Assembly: GCA_910589415.1 (NCBI GenBank)
Contig: OU342639.1
Location: 14,268,268-14,332,267 of the forward strand
DNA: 64,000 nucleotides
From: Malachius bipustulatus
Lineage: Eukaryota; Arthropoda; Insecta; Coleoptera; Melyridae
Direction: 5' to 3'
Notes under the pieces: model-generated
Seen by the model: the letters and a program-made list of their open reading frames with translations, nothing else
The model's database searches: none
Told to the model about the DNA's origin: nothing
Shown: piece by piece, positions 35,176 through 45,598 of the stretch
How the letters are laid out: each line of letters opens with the position of its first letter
Numbering within the stretch: position 1 is the stretch's first letter
Made by a program: the position numbers and the translations under genes

Positions 35176-35456
35176 TAGAGACTCGCGTAGCCTAGTGGTT
35201 AAGTCCGCTGCCTACCGAGCCTAAGGTCGCGAGTTCGGGACTCACCGGCTCGTGTTATTTTTCGGATGCATTTTCGAATGTATGTGAAAAACACAACAAG
35301 CGACCGAACGTTTAAATTTATAAAAGGCATACTTGAGGCTGGGTGAATGAGTAAGATACTCGAAATCCCGTGTTACGGGAGTGGAGCGACTTTGTCTTAC
35401 CTACATAGTTAAGACCGATGCTCCCTCCTTTTAAAAAAAAAAAAAAAAAAAAAAAA
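35176..35456 (+). repeat. tRNA-derived SINE 2 with poly(A)
   Basis: Same family as SINE 1: A box TAGCCTAGTGG, B box GAGTTCGGGACTC, body with GAGTGGAGCGACTTTGTCTT, then CGATGCTCCCTCCTTTT and 24 A residues. Target duplication AACCACTTCG at 35166-35175 and 35455-35464, overlapping the duplication of SINE 1. Confidence 0.9.
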
Positions 35457-35464
35457 CCACTTCG

Positions 35465-36430
35465 ACACCCAATATTTCATATCAAGTAGATATGGTAGTA
35501 TATCCCGCTTTCCATGAAAGACTCAACTCTCTACAAACAGCTGTTTCTTGGGAATGCACAATAATCCCCCCCACCCCCTTGGACAAAGCACACCACAAAA
35601 TGCAACACGGAACTAACGCTGCACCAAAAAACCGAAACAAATTAACAAATCATCCAAAACGCATTTGCGAACATTATAAGCAAATTCTCATCGACCAGAA
35701 AACTTCTCTACACTGACGGATCAAAGTCAAATAACAACGTCACTTGCCCTGTCATAACACATACATCCGAACTAAGATATCGCTTGCCCCCTCCCACTAG
35801 TACATACACTGCAGAACTTTTCGCAATCGTCTAGGCTCTGGAATAAGCTGAAACGTGTCCCTATACCCATTTCACAATATGCACAGACTCCCTCAGTGCT
35901 TTGGCGTTCTTCAAACAAATCTATCCTCAAAACCCATTGGTAATAAAGATTAAGGAGAAAATACATCAGATAAAATGCAGAGTTTCTTTCATATACACAC
36001 CTTCTCATGTCGGTATTAAGGGGGACGAAAGGGCGGACGCAGTAGCAAAGCTAACTATCGACGACAATAACATTGACATAACAGATATGTTTATACCAAA
36101 TGATTGAAAGGCTTTTATTAGATCACAATATTCTGCATGTAGCAGGTATAGGAACAGAACCAGTGGATTACTTGCAGTCCCTTGCAAAAGAAGGGACCAG
36201 ATCGTCTTAAATAGAATTAAAGCTAGGCCATTACAACTTAACACACGGGTATATAATGACTTAGGATCGCCCTCCACAATGCAAAAATTGTCACGTCCGC
36301 CTCACAGTGAAACACATTATTGAAGAATGCGAGTTACTAAAGAACGCAAGGTCTAACAGCCAGACGCATATTAGGGATCAGGATCCAAACAGTAAACTTC
36401 TCTGGCTCGTGTGACAGACTTTGTGGCAGG
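35465..36430 (+). pseudogene. I-type LINE RNase H and tail
   Basis: After the SINEs the LINE continues (TSTPNISYQVDMVVYP). RNase H: LYTDGSKSNNNVTCP (Asp), TYTAELFAIV (Glu, followed by stops), TICTDSLSALAFF (Asp), YTPSHVGIKGDERADAVAKL (Asp). Then RDQIVLNRIKARPLQLNTRV and a decayed zinc-knuckle region near 36290. Internal stops near 35835 and 36105. Confidence 0.87.
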
Positions 36431-36476
36431 CTTATACAGCAGGACATGAACAGGTTAACAATTGATAATATCATAT

Positions 36477-36882
36477 ACAGTTCATCGGTTATTTATTGGC
36501 GGATAATTCTCTGAATTAATCTGGACTGATAGCAAAAATATTGATTCAGGCAGTGGCGTGCAAAAAAAAGATGCTTATAACTCTCACTATGGACAAAATC
36601 TTGTCAATTTTCACCTGATAATATTCAATATCAACCACGCCGCCTATGGCAGGTGCAATTGGATGAAGATTTTAAATGATAAACCCTCATTATCGAGACA
36701 ATCGCAAAGATAAGAGCGAACAAAAAATCGAATGTTCAGGGAGATCCATGCAAAAGTGTTAAATTATTTCTGTTCTCTATACATTTAGATAGGACTTTTT
36801 TGAATCACGAGTATACCGATAAAATTTTTATTGCTTATCAATTTTCAAGAATTCTCCGCCAATAAATAATCGATGAGCTGTA
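36477..36882. mobile_element. MITE with inverted TTATTTATTGGCGGA ends
   Basis: ACAGTTCATCGGTTATTTAT (from 36477), continuing TGGCGGA, is inverted at 36855-36882 (TCCGCCAATAAATAATCGAT, then GAGCTGT). About 406 bp, non-coding, at the 3' end of the I-type LINE. Confidence 0.8.
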
Positions 36883-38469
36883 ACACCCGCTAATAATCCT
36901 TAGTGGTTGATGCTACTAATTTAAAAAAAAGTTTTTTTTTTTGGGTCTCCTGTAAAGTTGACTAAAGTTGACTGTTGTGACTTAGTATCTCCTTTTGCCT
37001 TTTACCCACAGAATTGTAAGTGGAACTTTATATTTCGGTACCAACCAATTCTATACAAAAGTGCTTCCTTTTAGTAAGCAGTATATTACTGAATATACGA
37101 ACTTGTCTTGAAACGAACAAAGTGATGATCTATAATAAAAGAAGCGAGCACTCCTGTATCGTTGCATGTTCAGGAAAGGACGTTGTCTTTCTTGAATGTT
37201 ACAGCCAGTCTTTGAATTCTGGTTGGAATCGATATTCATTTGAATTTAATGCATTTTATGTCATCTCCACCTTTCCAAATTCAAAAGCTTTACATTTGAA
37301 CTGTACGTTTTGTAATTCTCTGGGGGCTTACAACTTTGATTGTGCTTTTTCGAGGTAATGAGAATAAAACGATTCTAGATGTCCAAAACTGAATCCCCGG
37401 CATTGATTTAAATGTCCAGCTTATGCATTCATTTTATGCTATCAGGCTTACGATAACCTAACCTTAGGTCTCGATATGAAATGAATTCCACAATATATCA
37501 AACAGTATTTTGTAATTTTGTATGTAAACTCGAGCATAAAAATTATCACATTCATGAAGGACGCCGACAAAGCAGTTTTGTCGACTTCCACTTTTTTGTC
37601 CATTAGCAGTGTTCCATTTCTGCACTTATTTTAAAACATTTTTAGAGAACAAGTAAAGAATTGTCATTTTTCAGCTAACTTAGTAGAGGATGTAGAGAAG
37701 AATAAAGAGCCTAAAAGTACCTGCGCGTATAACAAAAAGATACTCTCTTGGACTTTGGAAATCAGTCTCTTTAGAAGTTAAAGTGTTTCCGAAAATCGCG
37801 GAAAGCTCTAATGACCTACCGACGGACATTAATGGAGACATTTCCATGAAATATAGCAGCTGCTTTGAAAGATTCGTACGGGACTAAAAACAACTTTTCC
37901 CTAAACACGTCGAGAACTTACCCAAACTTCCATTGTTTCCGCTCTACATTCATCGTTTGTTTTCCCTTAGATCTAAGCTTGTAATAAAATTCTGTTATTA
38001 CTTAATTGAAACTTGCGTAAATAACAAATTGTACCCTAATTAACTCAGGCGAAGAGTAAAGTTAGAGCAATAAAATCTTGACTTTTAATTAAAAAAAAAA
38101 CTGACCTCCCTCAGATAATTGAATTATTTGAAAACTAACGCACCCTTCGATCTTAATGCAACATTATTACTTTTACCTGACTTTTAAGCCTTACAAATTT
38201 TATTGAAAAAAAAAACAAATACTTCCAGAGTTCAGTTTAACTGAAATATTTACTGTATGCGAAGAATCATTGAACTCTGCCTCAGTTTGGAGATTAATAA
38301 TTACTGTATTTCCAGTCTTCAATAATAAAAACTTCTTGATTAAATAATCTAAACACGTCAACAAGGTGTAAAGGGTTTGTGTTCACAAAAAACTCGAAAA
38401 AAATTTTACAAACAAAAATTCGTGAATGTTACATATCCGGAAACGCTGTAAGTCACCGTGTAAGCCACC
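36883..38469. other. AT-rich stretch, nothing recognised
   Basis: The plus frame 37020-37358 (112 codons) is open but resembles nothing known. No repeat termini seen. Confidence 0.4.
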
Positions 38470-39310
38470 GTGTTGACTGCCGAGGAAGCAGCAGTGCTGG
38501 CCAAAGCGGAAATCAACAAGCTCCGAAAAAGAAACATCACCAGATATGATGAGTTAAATTCAGGAGTCTCAACGCTAACAAAAACATCATTGTTCTATCT
38601 GCATACAAGGGAAATGCCACCGCTGTCACTAAATAACAGACTGCGAGGAGAAAAAAAAAATTGACCCTTAACATACAAAGTACTTTCTAGAGACCCTAAA
38701 AATTAAATTCTTCAGAAGGCTAAACAGCTGGTCAAAATCTGCACCATCCCTGATCAAGACAAACGGCAGATTATGAATTCCGAAGAAAAGACACCGAGAT
38801 TTTATGGACTGCCATAGACACACAAACCTAACGAACTTCTTCAATCCATTAACAGTGCCATTGGTTCTCCGACATATTCTCTGGCCAAACATCTAACCAA
38901 CTTGCTGCAGGCTACATATTGGATCTACAAAATCTACATAAGAAACTCGGGTCACTTCGTAAAATTTGAATCTCATCCCTGCATTTCAACGGCATTCTCT
39001 TGATTATGGTGCGCCTCGACGAGATCTTCAACATATCCAGCGCATCTTTCCTAGGGACATCACCTCTCTCATCCACCATGTGCTTACCACACTATTTCGA
39101 GTGGAATGGTCACTTCTATGAACAACTGGATGAAGTTGCTGTGGACAGCCCCCTAAGTTCTGTTGTCGCCAAATTCTACATGAAATTCTTTAAAGCAACT
39201 GCCTTAATCCCTCAAATAACAAACCATCATATTGGTACCGCTACATAGATGACACCTTCGTCATTTGGCAGCAAGGGAACGATGCCTCCTTTTTTATTAA
39301 AAAGGCACAT
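38470..39310 (+). pseudogene. Penelope-like element RT fragment
   Basis: TPRFYGLP (stop) THKP, then SAIGSPTYSLAKHLTNLLQ, then WNGHFYEQLDEVAVDSPLSS with VVAKFYMKFF, and, after a frameshift near 39210, YWYRYIDDTFVIWQQGND. The set 'TPxFYGLPKIHKP', 'SPTYxLAKxLxxLL', 'FYEQxxGVAMGSPLSPxxANFYM' and 'RYVDDTF' identifies Penelope-like reverse transcriptases, a retroelement class apart from LINEs. The expected MGSPLS is VDSPLS here. The fragment ends where the minus-strand LINE tail begins (~39290). The N-terminal frame 38470-38664 is not clearly part of it. No GIY-YIG endonuclease seen. Confidence 0.82.
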
Positions 39311-40905
39311 GCACTGCAGGGAAATCCCTCTGGCACTCTGGGAGTGGCGCATGAGCGGAGATATCGATGAGGAAATACTTCTCTTGGAATGCTATTCCGC
39401 AGAGGGATGCGGCTCTGTACATAAACGACTAAACGTGTATGTACATAAAGAGCTGAACCTGATAGGTAATGCGGTTCGACGTGTATTTCTGGCCGTCCTG
39501 GTTCTAGGTGGGAGCAAACGGGCCACGTCTTCTGAACACTTCCCATAAAAATATCTATAAAACAGGCTCAGGTCAGCTACTTTTCTTCGATGTTCAAGAC
39601 CATCTATTTTTTTGTCAAATCTGGCTCATCGATCAAGTGGATGTCAGTTTTCTGAATGGAGTCAAGTAATCTCCGAGTATGTTTAGGAACTGAGCTTCAA
39701 ACATGTGAGCAGTACGCCAAGGATGGTCGTATTTGCACCCTTGTAGAAGAGGAGAAGCTGTTCAGGCGTGCGGAGCAGTGTTCCATGTTTTTGAGAAGCG
39801 CTCTTCGCCAAACCCGGCACATGATCATGCCAAGACATATTCGTTCCGAAGCTCACGCCAAGCAAACGAAGAGATGGCGATGGAAGGAGAGAGTGTCCCG
39901 CCATTACAATATCTGGCTCCATAACGTTGACTTTTTTGGAGAAGATGACCGACTGTGTCTTCCCAGCATTAAACTGCACCTGATTCCATCGCTCCAAGCT
40001 AGAATCTCTTGAATATCTTTGTTAGGGCCGGTAGTAGTATGGTATGTACCTTTTGCCTTTCTTGGGAATCGGTTTTACTCTAGCGCATTTCTAGCATGAA
40101 GGAAATATTTATTTTTTATAAAACATTTTTAAGAGTCGACAGAAAACCGGTGACAACTCAGTCGCGCAATTTTTAAGTACGATAACTGGTCCCGATAGCT
40201 CGCCATCGGGACCAGAAGCTTTTTTTGGGCCCAAGGCTAACACAATGCGTATAATAAGCCGCTCTCGGAATAATACAATATCTGACATTTTGAATACGGA
40301 AGGGATGATAAATGCTCTTTCGCCACTGCTGAAAAGCAAGTTGTTTGGATGCGATAGCTTCCTTGCATCTTTTATTGAACCAAGGTTGGCTGTGTGAGAG
40401 TAGTTTTTTTTTAAGGAATGTAGGCTTCCATGCCAGTTAAGATGACTCGAGCAACTTCCATAGCACAAACAAATGGATCATCAGAGCCGAAAGAGACGCT
40501 CCTCCATGGAAAAGATCGATAGTGTTCCCTGAGTTCTTTGGCCGATTTGACCGATCTACACTTAGTTGATTATTTGGCACTATTTGGTAGGACACATGAT
40601 GTTGAGACTAGTTTGTGGTCTGCGGAACTCAAAGGAGTCCTTACTGTGATGGTACAAATGAGAATTCGTATACCATCCAGAAGACTAGCGAAGTCTGCTT
40701 CGCGTTCGGGAATACGGGTTGATTCGTCAACGAGCTAGGCAAAGTCAAGGCTGATAGCAAAAGCTTCACCCTCTCGTCCTTCTTCGTAATTAAATTAGAG
40801 CGTTTAAGCCAGTTTGTGTTATGTACAGTGAAGTCTCCCAAGATTGCTATCTCGGCTTCAGGATAATTTATCTGTAGAAAAAACCACAGAGACACGCTCA
40901 ATGAT
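39290..40905 (-). pseudogene. CR1/Jockey-type LINE lacking the RT palm
   Basis: Same family as 5850-6795. Read downward: NYPEAEIAILGDFTVHNTNW (endonuclease; the usual GDFN is GDFT), RT N-terminus ALGPKKASGPDG and LKNCATELSPVFCRLLKMFY at about 40250-40110, then after about 40030 MERWNQVQFNAGKTQSVIFS, DIVMAGHSLLPSPSLRLLGV and MSWHDHVPGLAKSASQK. The palm from YRPI to YADD is missing, an internal deletion of roughly half a kilobase by comparison with the other copy. The 3' end is at 39290-39305 (CATGTGCCTTTTTAATAAAA on the minus strand), apparently within the Penelope-like element. Confidence 0.87.
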
Positions 40906-40924
40906 CGGCCAGAAGGAGTTTTAT

Positions 40925-41790
40925 TTAACGTCAGCAGCGTTATGTCGTTAATAAATAATAAGAATAGAAGGAGGCTTAAGACAGAGCCTTACGGAGTAAA
41001 TTGAACAGAGTTCACGTTCATAAAGCTGACAAATTGCATCCTATCAGTTAAGAAGGAGCTTACTAAGTGTATAAGGGTGTCGAAGAACTCAATGAGTCGT
41101 AGCTTAAGAAGCAAGATTCTATGATCTGCTTGATCAAAAGCTTTCTGTACATCTATGAAGATGAAATAAGTCAGATTTGTGATTGTAGATTTATTCACAA
41201 TAAAACCATAATTTTCGGGTGCGATAAACATTTTTGTTTCTGCGTAAACAAGTCTATAAATTATTTTTTCAAAAATTTTTGCTGGAGTTAGATATGATTG
41301 AGACCTGCCTATAGTTCTGAATCACATCTCTGTCACGTTTTTCATAGATGGAGCAAATTCTCGCCAGTTTCCAACGGTCAGGAAATGTGGAGGTTTTTAT
41401 GATTTAACCAAATAGATGGTGTAGGGGAGAGATCAGAACGCCTATACAGTCTTCGATGATAAAGCTAGGTATTAAATCTGGTGCAGATATTTTCTTGTTT
41501 TTAGAAGCTTAACTGATTCAAGAATATCATTTTCAGATGTGTTCTATGTTTACGCAAAAATGGGAAACATGGGACTGATGTAAAGCATGTTCATGTAAGC
41601 CACCCTTGGGAGAAATATATAAAGGGTACTAAAGTACTTCGCAAATGCATCAACTATAGACTGAGCGTCGGTATAATTTTCAATGCGGGAGTCATTCGTC
41701 ATCATACCAGGTATATGCGAGTCTGGCCCTTCTTAGTGTTAATAAACGACCAAAATTTAGCCGCTCTGGTTCTTTAATATAATTTGAGTA
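40925..41790 (-). pseudogene. Second LINE RT fragment (fingers and palm)
   Basis: Minus strand, a family different from its neighbour: STFPDRWKLARICSIYEKRD, then MFIAPENYGFIVNKSTITNL, FIFIDVQKAFDQADHRILLL and FLTDRMQFVSF, then TP(stop)GSVLSLLLFLLFIND. A C-to-T change turned the Gln of PQG into TAA at about 40998-41000. It ends before the YADD box at about 40925, directly against the endonuclease region of the other LINE. Confidence 0.82.
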
Positions 41791-43745
41791 TGCTTAATTT
41801 TTACGTAACTTTAATTGTGTAAACAAGACCTAACAGTTAAAATTATATAGATACATGGACTCCTCTGTGTATTTTATATTTTAATTAAATTGAATATTAG
41901 TTTCCATGTTTGCTTTAATATTAACTTCGGGCTATCGGTAGAAATCGACATAATATGCCATTTCCTGGCTCCCTGAAGCGATAATTGTACACAGGAATAT
42001 CAAAATCAAACTTTTAACGCATATGAGGAATTCGTGTCCACCTCTTTGTTTTCTAATTTTATGTAAATAAATAAATATGATAATAGATAAAGTAATATAA
42101 ATCGATTGAGACCAAATCATATACACATCATATGTATATATAGATATCCACTGCCTGTGCCCGGTGCTATAGACAATGAAATGCTTTTTCATTGGGTGTT
42201 AGAATACTTCAACATGTTGTGAGTTTACGTATATTATAAATCTTGAAAGCGGTCATAAAAAAATGAATTTAAAAAAATATATGTAACTCAATCTATGTGG
42301 CGATGCTAGTAAAGAGAGAGACGTAACAAGGATTAATGTTGACACTTGGAGCTATAAATGAGGAATTCAGAGCCCTAATTTTACGGCGCTATTCTCCTTG
42401 GAGAAGCTATCCTGTGAATCTTGGCCAAGCAAGTAGACCTTGGAAGAGAGGGCAGGGCTTCCAGGAGAGTTTTTCCTCGGTCACAGTTCTTGTGGCTTCT
42501 CTGACCGTAAAGACCCCTTTATTATACTTTATTATATTTTCGAGTACAGTTTATAGACGTACGTCGTTTTTATGATCTTTGCCTTTTTTATTTCCCCTTT
42601 GGATGTGTTTGCTGGCTTGGCATCTTATTGGCTTTGATCTGCGCTCTTATTATTTGACGCGAATTGAAAAGTGTAGTAGAAATTATTGATATCCAGGAAG
42701 TTACTTCGACGTTTACCTACTTTGGAAGAAGTAACTGCAGCAGGATGGAAGACTTATTAGAATTTGAAAATGGACATTGCTTATTAAAAGTGATTTAAGT
42801 TCAACATTTTGAAAAAGTTTTAAGCTATTGTACAAATATTTCTAGATTCTTTGTTTGAATTTTTTTTGCAGGTAGAGGTAAATACATCTTGAGGCTGAAA
42901 GGTGCAACAGTGGTAACACTGTGAAAAATTAAACAATAAAGTGAAAATATTTACAGTACCTAGTGGCATAATTCTTTGAAAATATTTAACTTTCTTATTC
43001 TCGATCGTCTTGCATGCTGTGGAAAGAAATATTCAAAGCACAACTCAAACATTTTTCGAATAAAAGATTTCATTTTAAGTGTCTCATGTAACTACAGAAC
43101 ATGTAATTGGAAAATATTTTTACTAGCTAGTTGAAGATACCTTTGAAGATAACCGCTGAAGAAATGGAAAGTGTAGGTACCAGAAGTCTTTCATTTTAGA
43201 AGAATCATTTCTAATAAACAATCATAATTTATTGTAATCTTTTCACTAAAGATTACACCGTGGTGATCATTTTCAAAATAAATGAAAAGAGGCATCTTGC
43301 AATTTCATTAATCGTACATAAAACTTGAACGAAATCGAAGCGATTTTCTTTCATCAGCAAGCCTCCATTTTAATGGAAGTATAGGGAAGCATAAAATAAA
43401 TCCGTAAAGAAGTCTTCTGTGAATTCAAAGTTTTTAAAGTTTGATTTAGATTTCATTAGCAGCAGACAACGATTCGCTTTTTCAGCACATAGAGCGTAGA
43501 CACCACAAAACAAATAATCGAACTCGATTTTTTCCTGCATTAAGATTCGATTAATTCCTATTGGTTGCTCAAATACTCAAATATAAAAATTCTTTGCGCA
43601 TTTCGTTTAATTTTCTTGAGAGTTCTACAACATAATACATATATATTATTTTGACGTGAGGATGAATTTAATTTTAAATTAAGTTTTAAATTGAATTTTC
43701 TATTTATAGAGAGTACAGTTATTGATTCTGTTCCCTAACTAATAC
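41791..43745. other. AT-rich stretch, nothing recognised
   Basis: No coding similarity. 42340-42500 is GC-richer and open in one frame but unlike any known protein. No repeat termini identified. Confidence 0.4.
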
Positions 43746-43759
43746 TACTTGTCATTAGA

Positions 43760-44435
43760 GAACTTTTGGGGGTCTCAATTCAAGCACAGCTTTATAACAG
43801 AGACTAGACGTAGAAGTCGCAATGAAGAAAATGCTATTGACGTATTGGCGTATGTTGAAGCTGAACCACATTTAAGTATTCGGGAAATTGTAAGAGATCT
43901 AGGATTGAACTATTCTTTGGTGAATAGGATACTAAAGGATTATAAAATACATCCTCACGTTGGTTTACACCAGCAGTTAAGAGAAACAAATTTTGATCGA
44001 GGACTCGACCATTGCAACTGGTTAAAAGCAATGCTAAACGATGATCCAGACTTCCTATCAAAAATGAGGACGTATGAGGCTACGTTTTCCAGCAATGGCA
44101 AAGTAAATTTGGACAACAGCCACTGCTGGTCAGAAACCAACCCACACTGGCAAAGAGAAGTTAATTACCAAAATCGTTGGAGTCTAAACGTATCGTGTGG
44201 TATTTTAAAAGAAAAAATTATTGGACCTTTTTTCTTTAAAGGAACATTAAATGGTGAAGGATACTTAGAATTTTTAACCAATAACTCACCAATTCTCTTA
44301 GAATATACATTCAAAATGTGGTACCAACAAGATGCTTGTCCAGCGCATTTTGCAGCAGATGCACGGGCTTATTTAGATACCGCATTTTCGGAGGGAGACT
44401 TTTTTCATGGTCAGCAAGGTCACCAGATCTTGAAT
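43760..44435 (+). pseudogene. Tc1/mariner-superfamily transposase, first part
   Basis: N-terminal helix-turn-helix (EAEPHLSIREIVRDLGLNYS, then LVNRILK), then the catalytic core: FLSKMRTYEATFSSNGKVNL, where the usual first Asp (DEATF) is Tyr; SCGILKEKIIGPFFFKGTLN; MWYQQDACPAHFAADARAYL with the second Asp. A frameshift near 44405 puts WSARSPDLELN (third Asp) in the next frame. The frame then meets the (TTGAA)n tail of a minus-strand LINE. Inactive: first catalytic residue lost, frameshift, and a LINE insertion. Relatives in insects are usually annotated as Tc3- or mariner-like. Confidence 0.87.
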
Positions 44436-44439
44436 TGAA

Positions 44440-45130
44440 TTGAATTGAAGTGGGGGTTGGCATCGGAACTTACCATTTGCCACAAATTTTTGCAGATGAG
44501 AACCTGATTATAGGGAAATACCAGCTGTCCGCAGATAGCTGACCAAGGCATCGAGAACTTTTTTTTCTTGGGTGGCCAAGAGTATAGTGATATTGGTTAG
44601 CAAGGGAATGTTGCAATTAATTAGACTCTTGTAAAGTTCGGAAATAGGAAGAGGGTAATTTGAGTAGGAAAAAAAAGTAGACACTGCAATAATGTCTGCT
44701 AACATTGTAGTCTGACAGATGCGGTATGTGCTTTGGTAATGAGGGATGAATTTTGCAGTAGTGATTTTGTGATTTATTCACAAAGTTATCCCATTGTTTG
44801 GCCCATAGATTCCAGGTTTCTTTTTTTGAGGCAGAGATGAGGTCTTCCAACTGACACTTTTGGGAAACTTCTGAACGGTTCACTGCTTCTTTAGCCAGTT
44901 TGTCAGCCATTTCATTACCTGGGATACCTGTATGACCCTTTACCCAGAGAAAAGTGATTCGTCGTCCCTGCAGTTTCAGTTCATATAATACGAGTCTCCT
45001 TATGTTGCATAAGCAGACGGATGATGCAAGACTGGCTATAGTCCTGTTTGTGATGGCCTCAACGGCAGATCTGGAGTCCGAGATAATCAATGGTTTTAGG
45101 TTTTTAGGTTAAAATCTTACGGTTTTAGAT
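44440..45130 (-). pseudogene. LINE RNase H and tail inside the transposase
   Basis: Minus strand RNase H: MIISDSRSAVEAI (Asp), then FLWVKGHTGIPGNEMADKLA (His and last Asp), followed by a C-terminal domain (SASKKETWNLWAKQWDNFV), a frameshift near 44700, and the C-terminus KKVLDALVSYLRTAGISL at 44508. The 3' end is TCAATTCAATTCAATTCAAG on the minus strand. RNase H of this type occurs in R1/I/Jockey-group LINEs. 5'-truncated: the first Asp and Glu of RNase H and the entire RT are missing. Confidence 0.85.
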
Positions 45131-45164
45131 TTTTAGTTGGGGGGAAGATTAAGGATTTAGTTTT

Positions 45165-45275
45165 TTAAACACGTCCAAGCAATTCGAAGTATTCCTCTTG
45201 CTAAAATTCAGACCAGTGTTAATTCCGCTAGAGAAAGACTGAATTTGTGCATTTCAAATGATAGTGCACTTTGAG
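45165..45275 (+). pseudogene. Transposase C-terminus after LINE insertion
   Basis: SIPLAKIQTSVNSARERLNL followed by CISNDSALFEH-like codons is the usual end of these insect transposases (compare VTYSIARRYNFAFKK at 61534-61647). It resumes the protein interrupted at 44435, so the LINE inserted between the third catalytic Asp and the C-terminal helix. Confidence 0.7.
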
Positions 45276-45518
45276 CATTAAAAATAATTTCGGTTGTGAG
45301 TAATCTTGATTTTACTATGTTTCATTATTTATGCCAATAAATATTTTTTGATATGTTTTTACTTATTATTTAGTTTTTAAAATAATTTTAGCTAGATAAT
45401 TATTCATCTTACAAGTTACAAACTGAGTCTAAATTTAAAAAAATCTGGATATCTCTGGAACAGGGATGGAACGTTACATGTAAAGAAATATTCGTTACAC
45501 TTTTCATGTATAGAATAT

Positions 45519-45598
45519 GTAAACAATGTAAAGAATACGTAAACAATGTAAAGAATTCGTAAACAATGTAAAGAATTCGTAAACAATGTAAAGAATTA
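45519..45598. repeat. 20-bp tandem repeat, four copies
   Basis: Unit GTAAACAATGTAAAGAATTC repeated four times, the first and last with two changes each at the 3' end. Seen directly. Confidence 0.95.

Noticed and set aside
34867..35456. A and B box pairs suggesting tRNA genes
   Set aside because: Each is followed by a unique body and poly(A) with target duplications, so they are SINEs, not tRNA genes.
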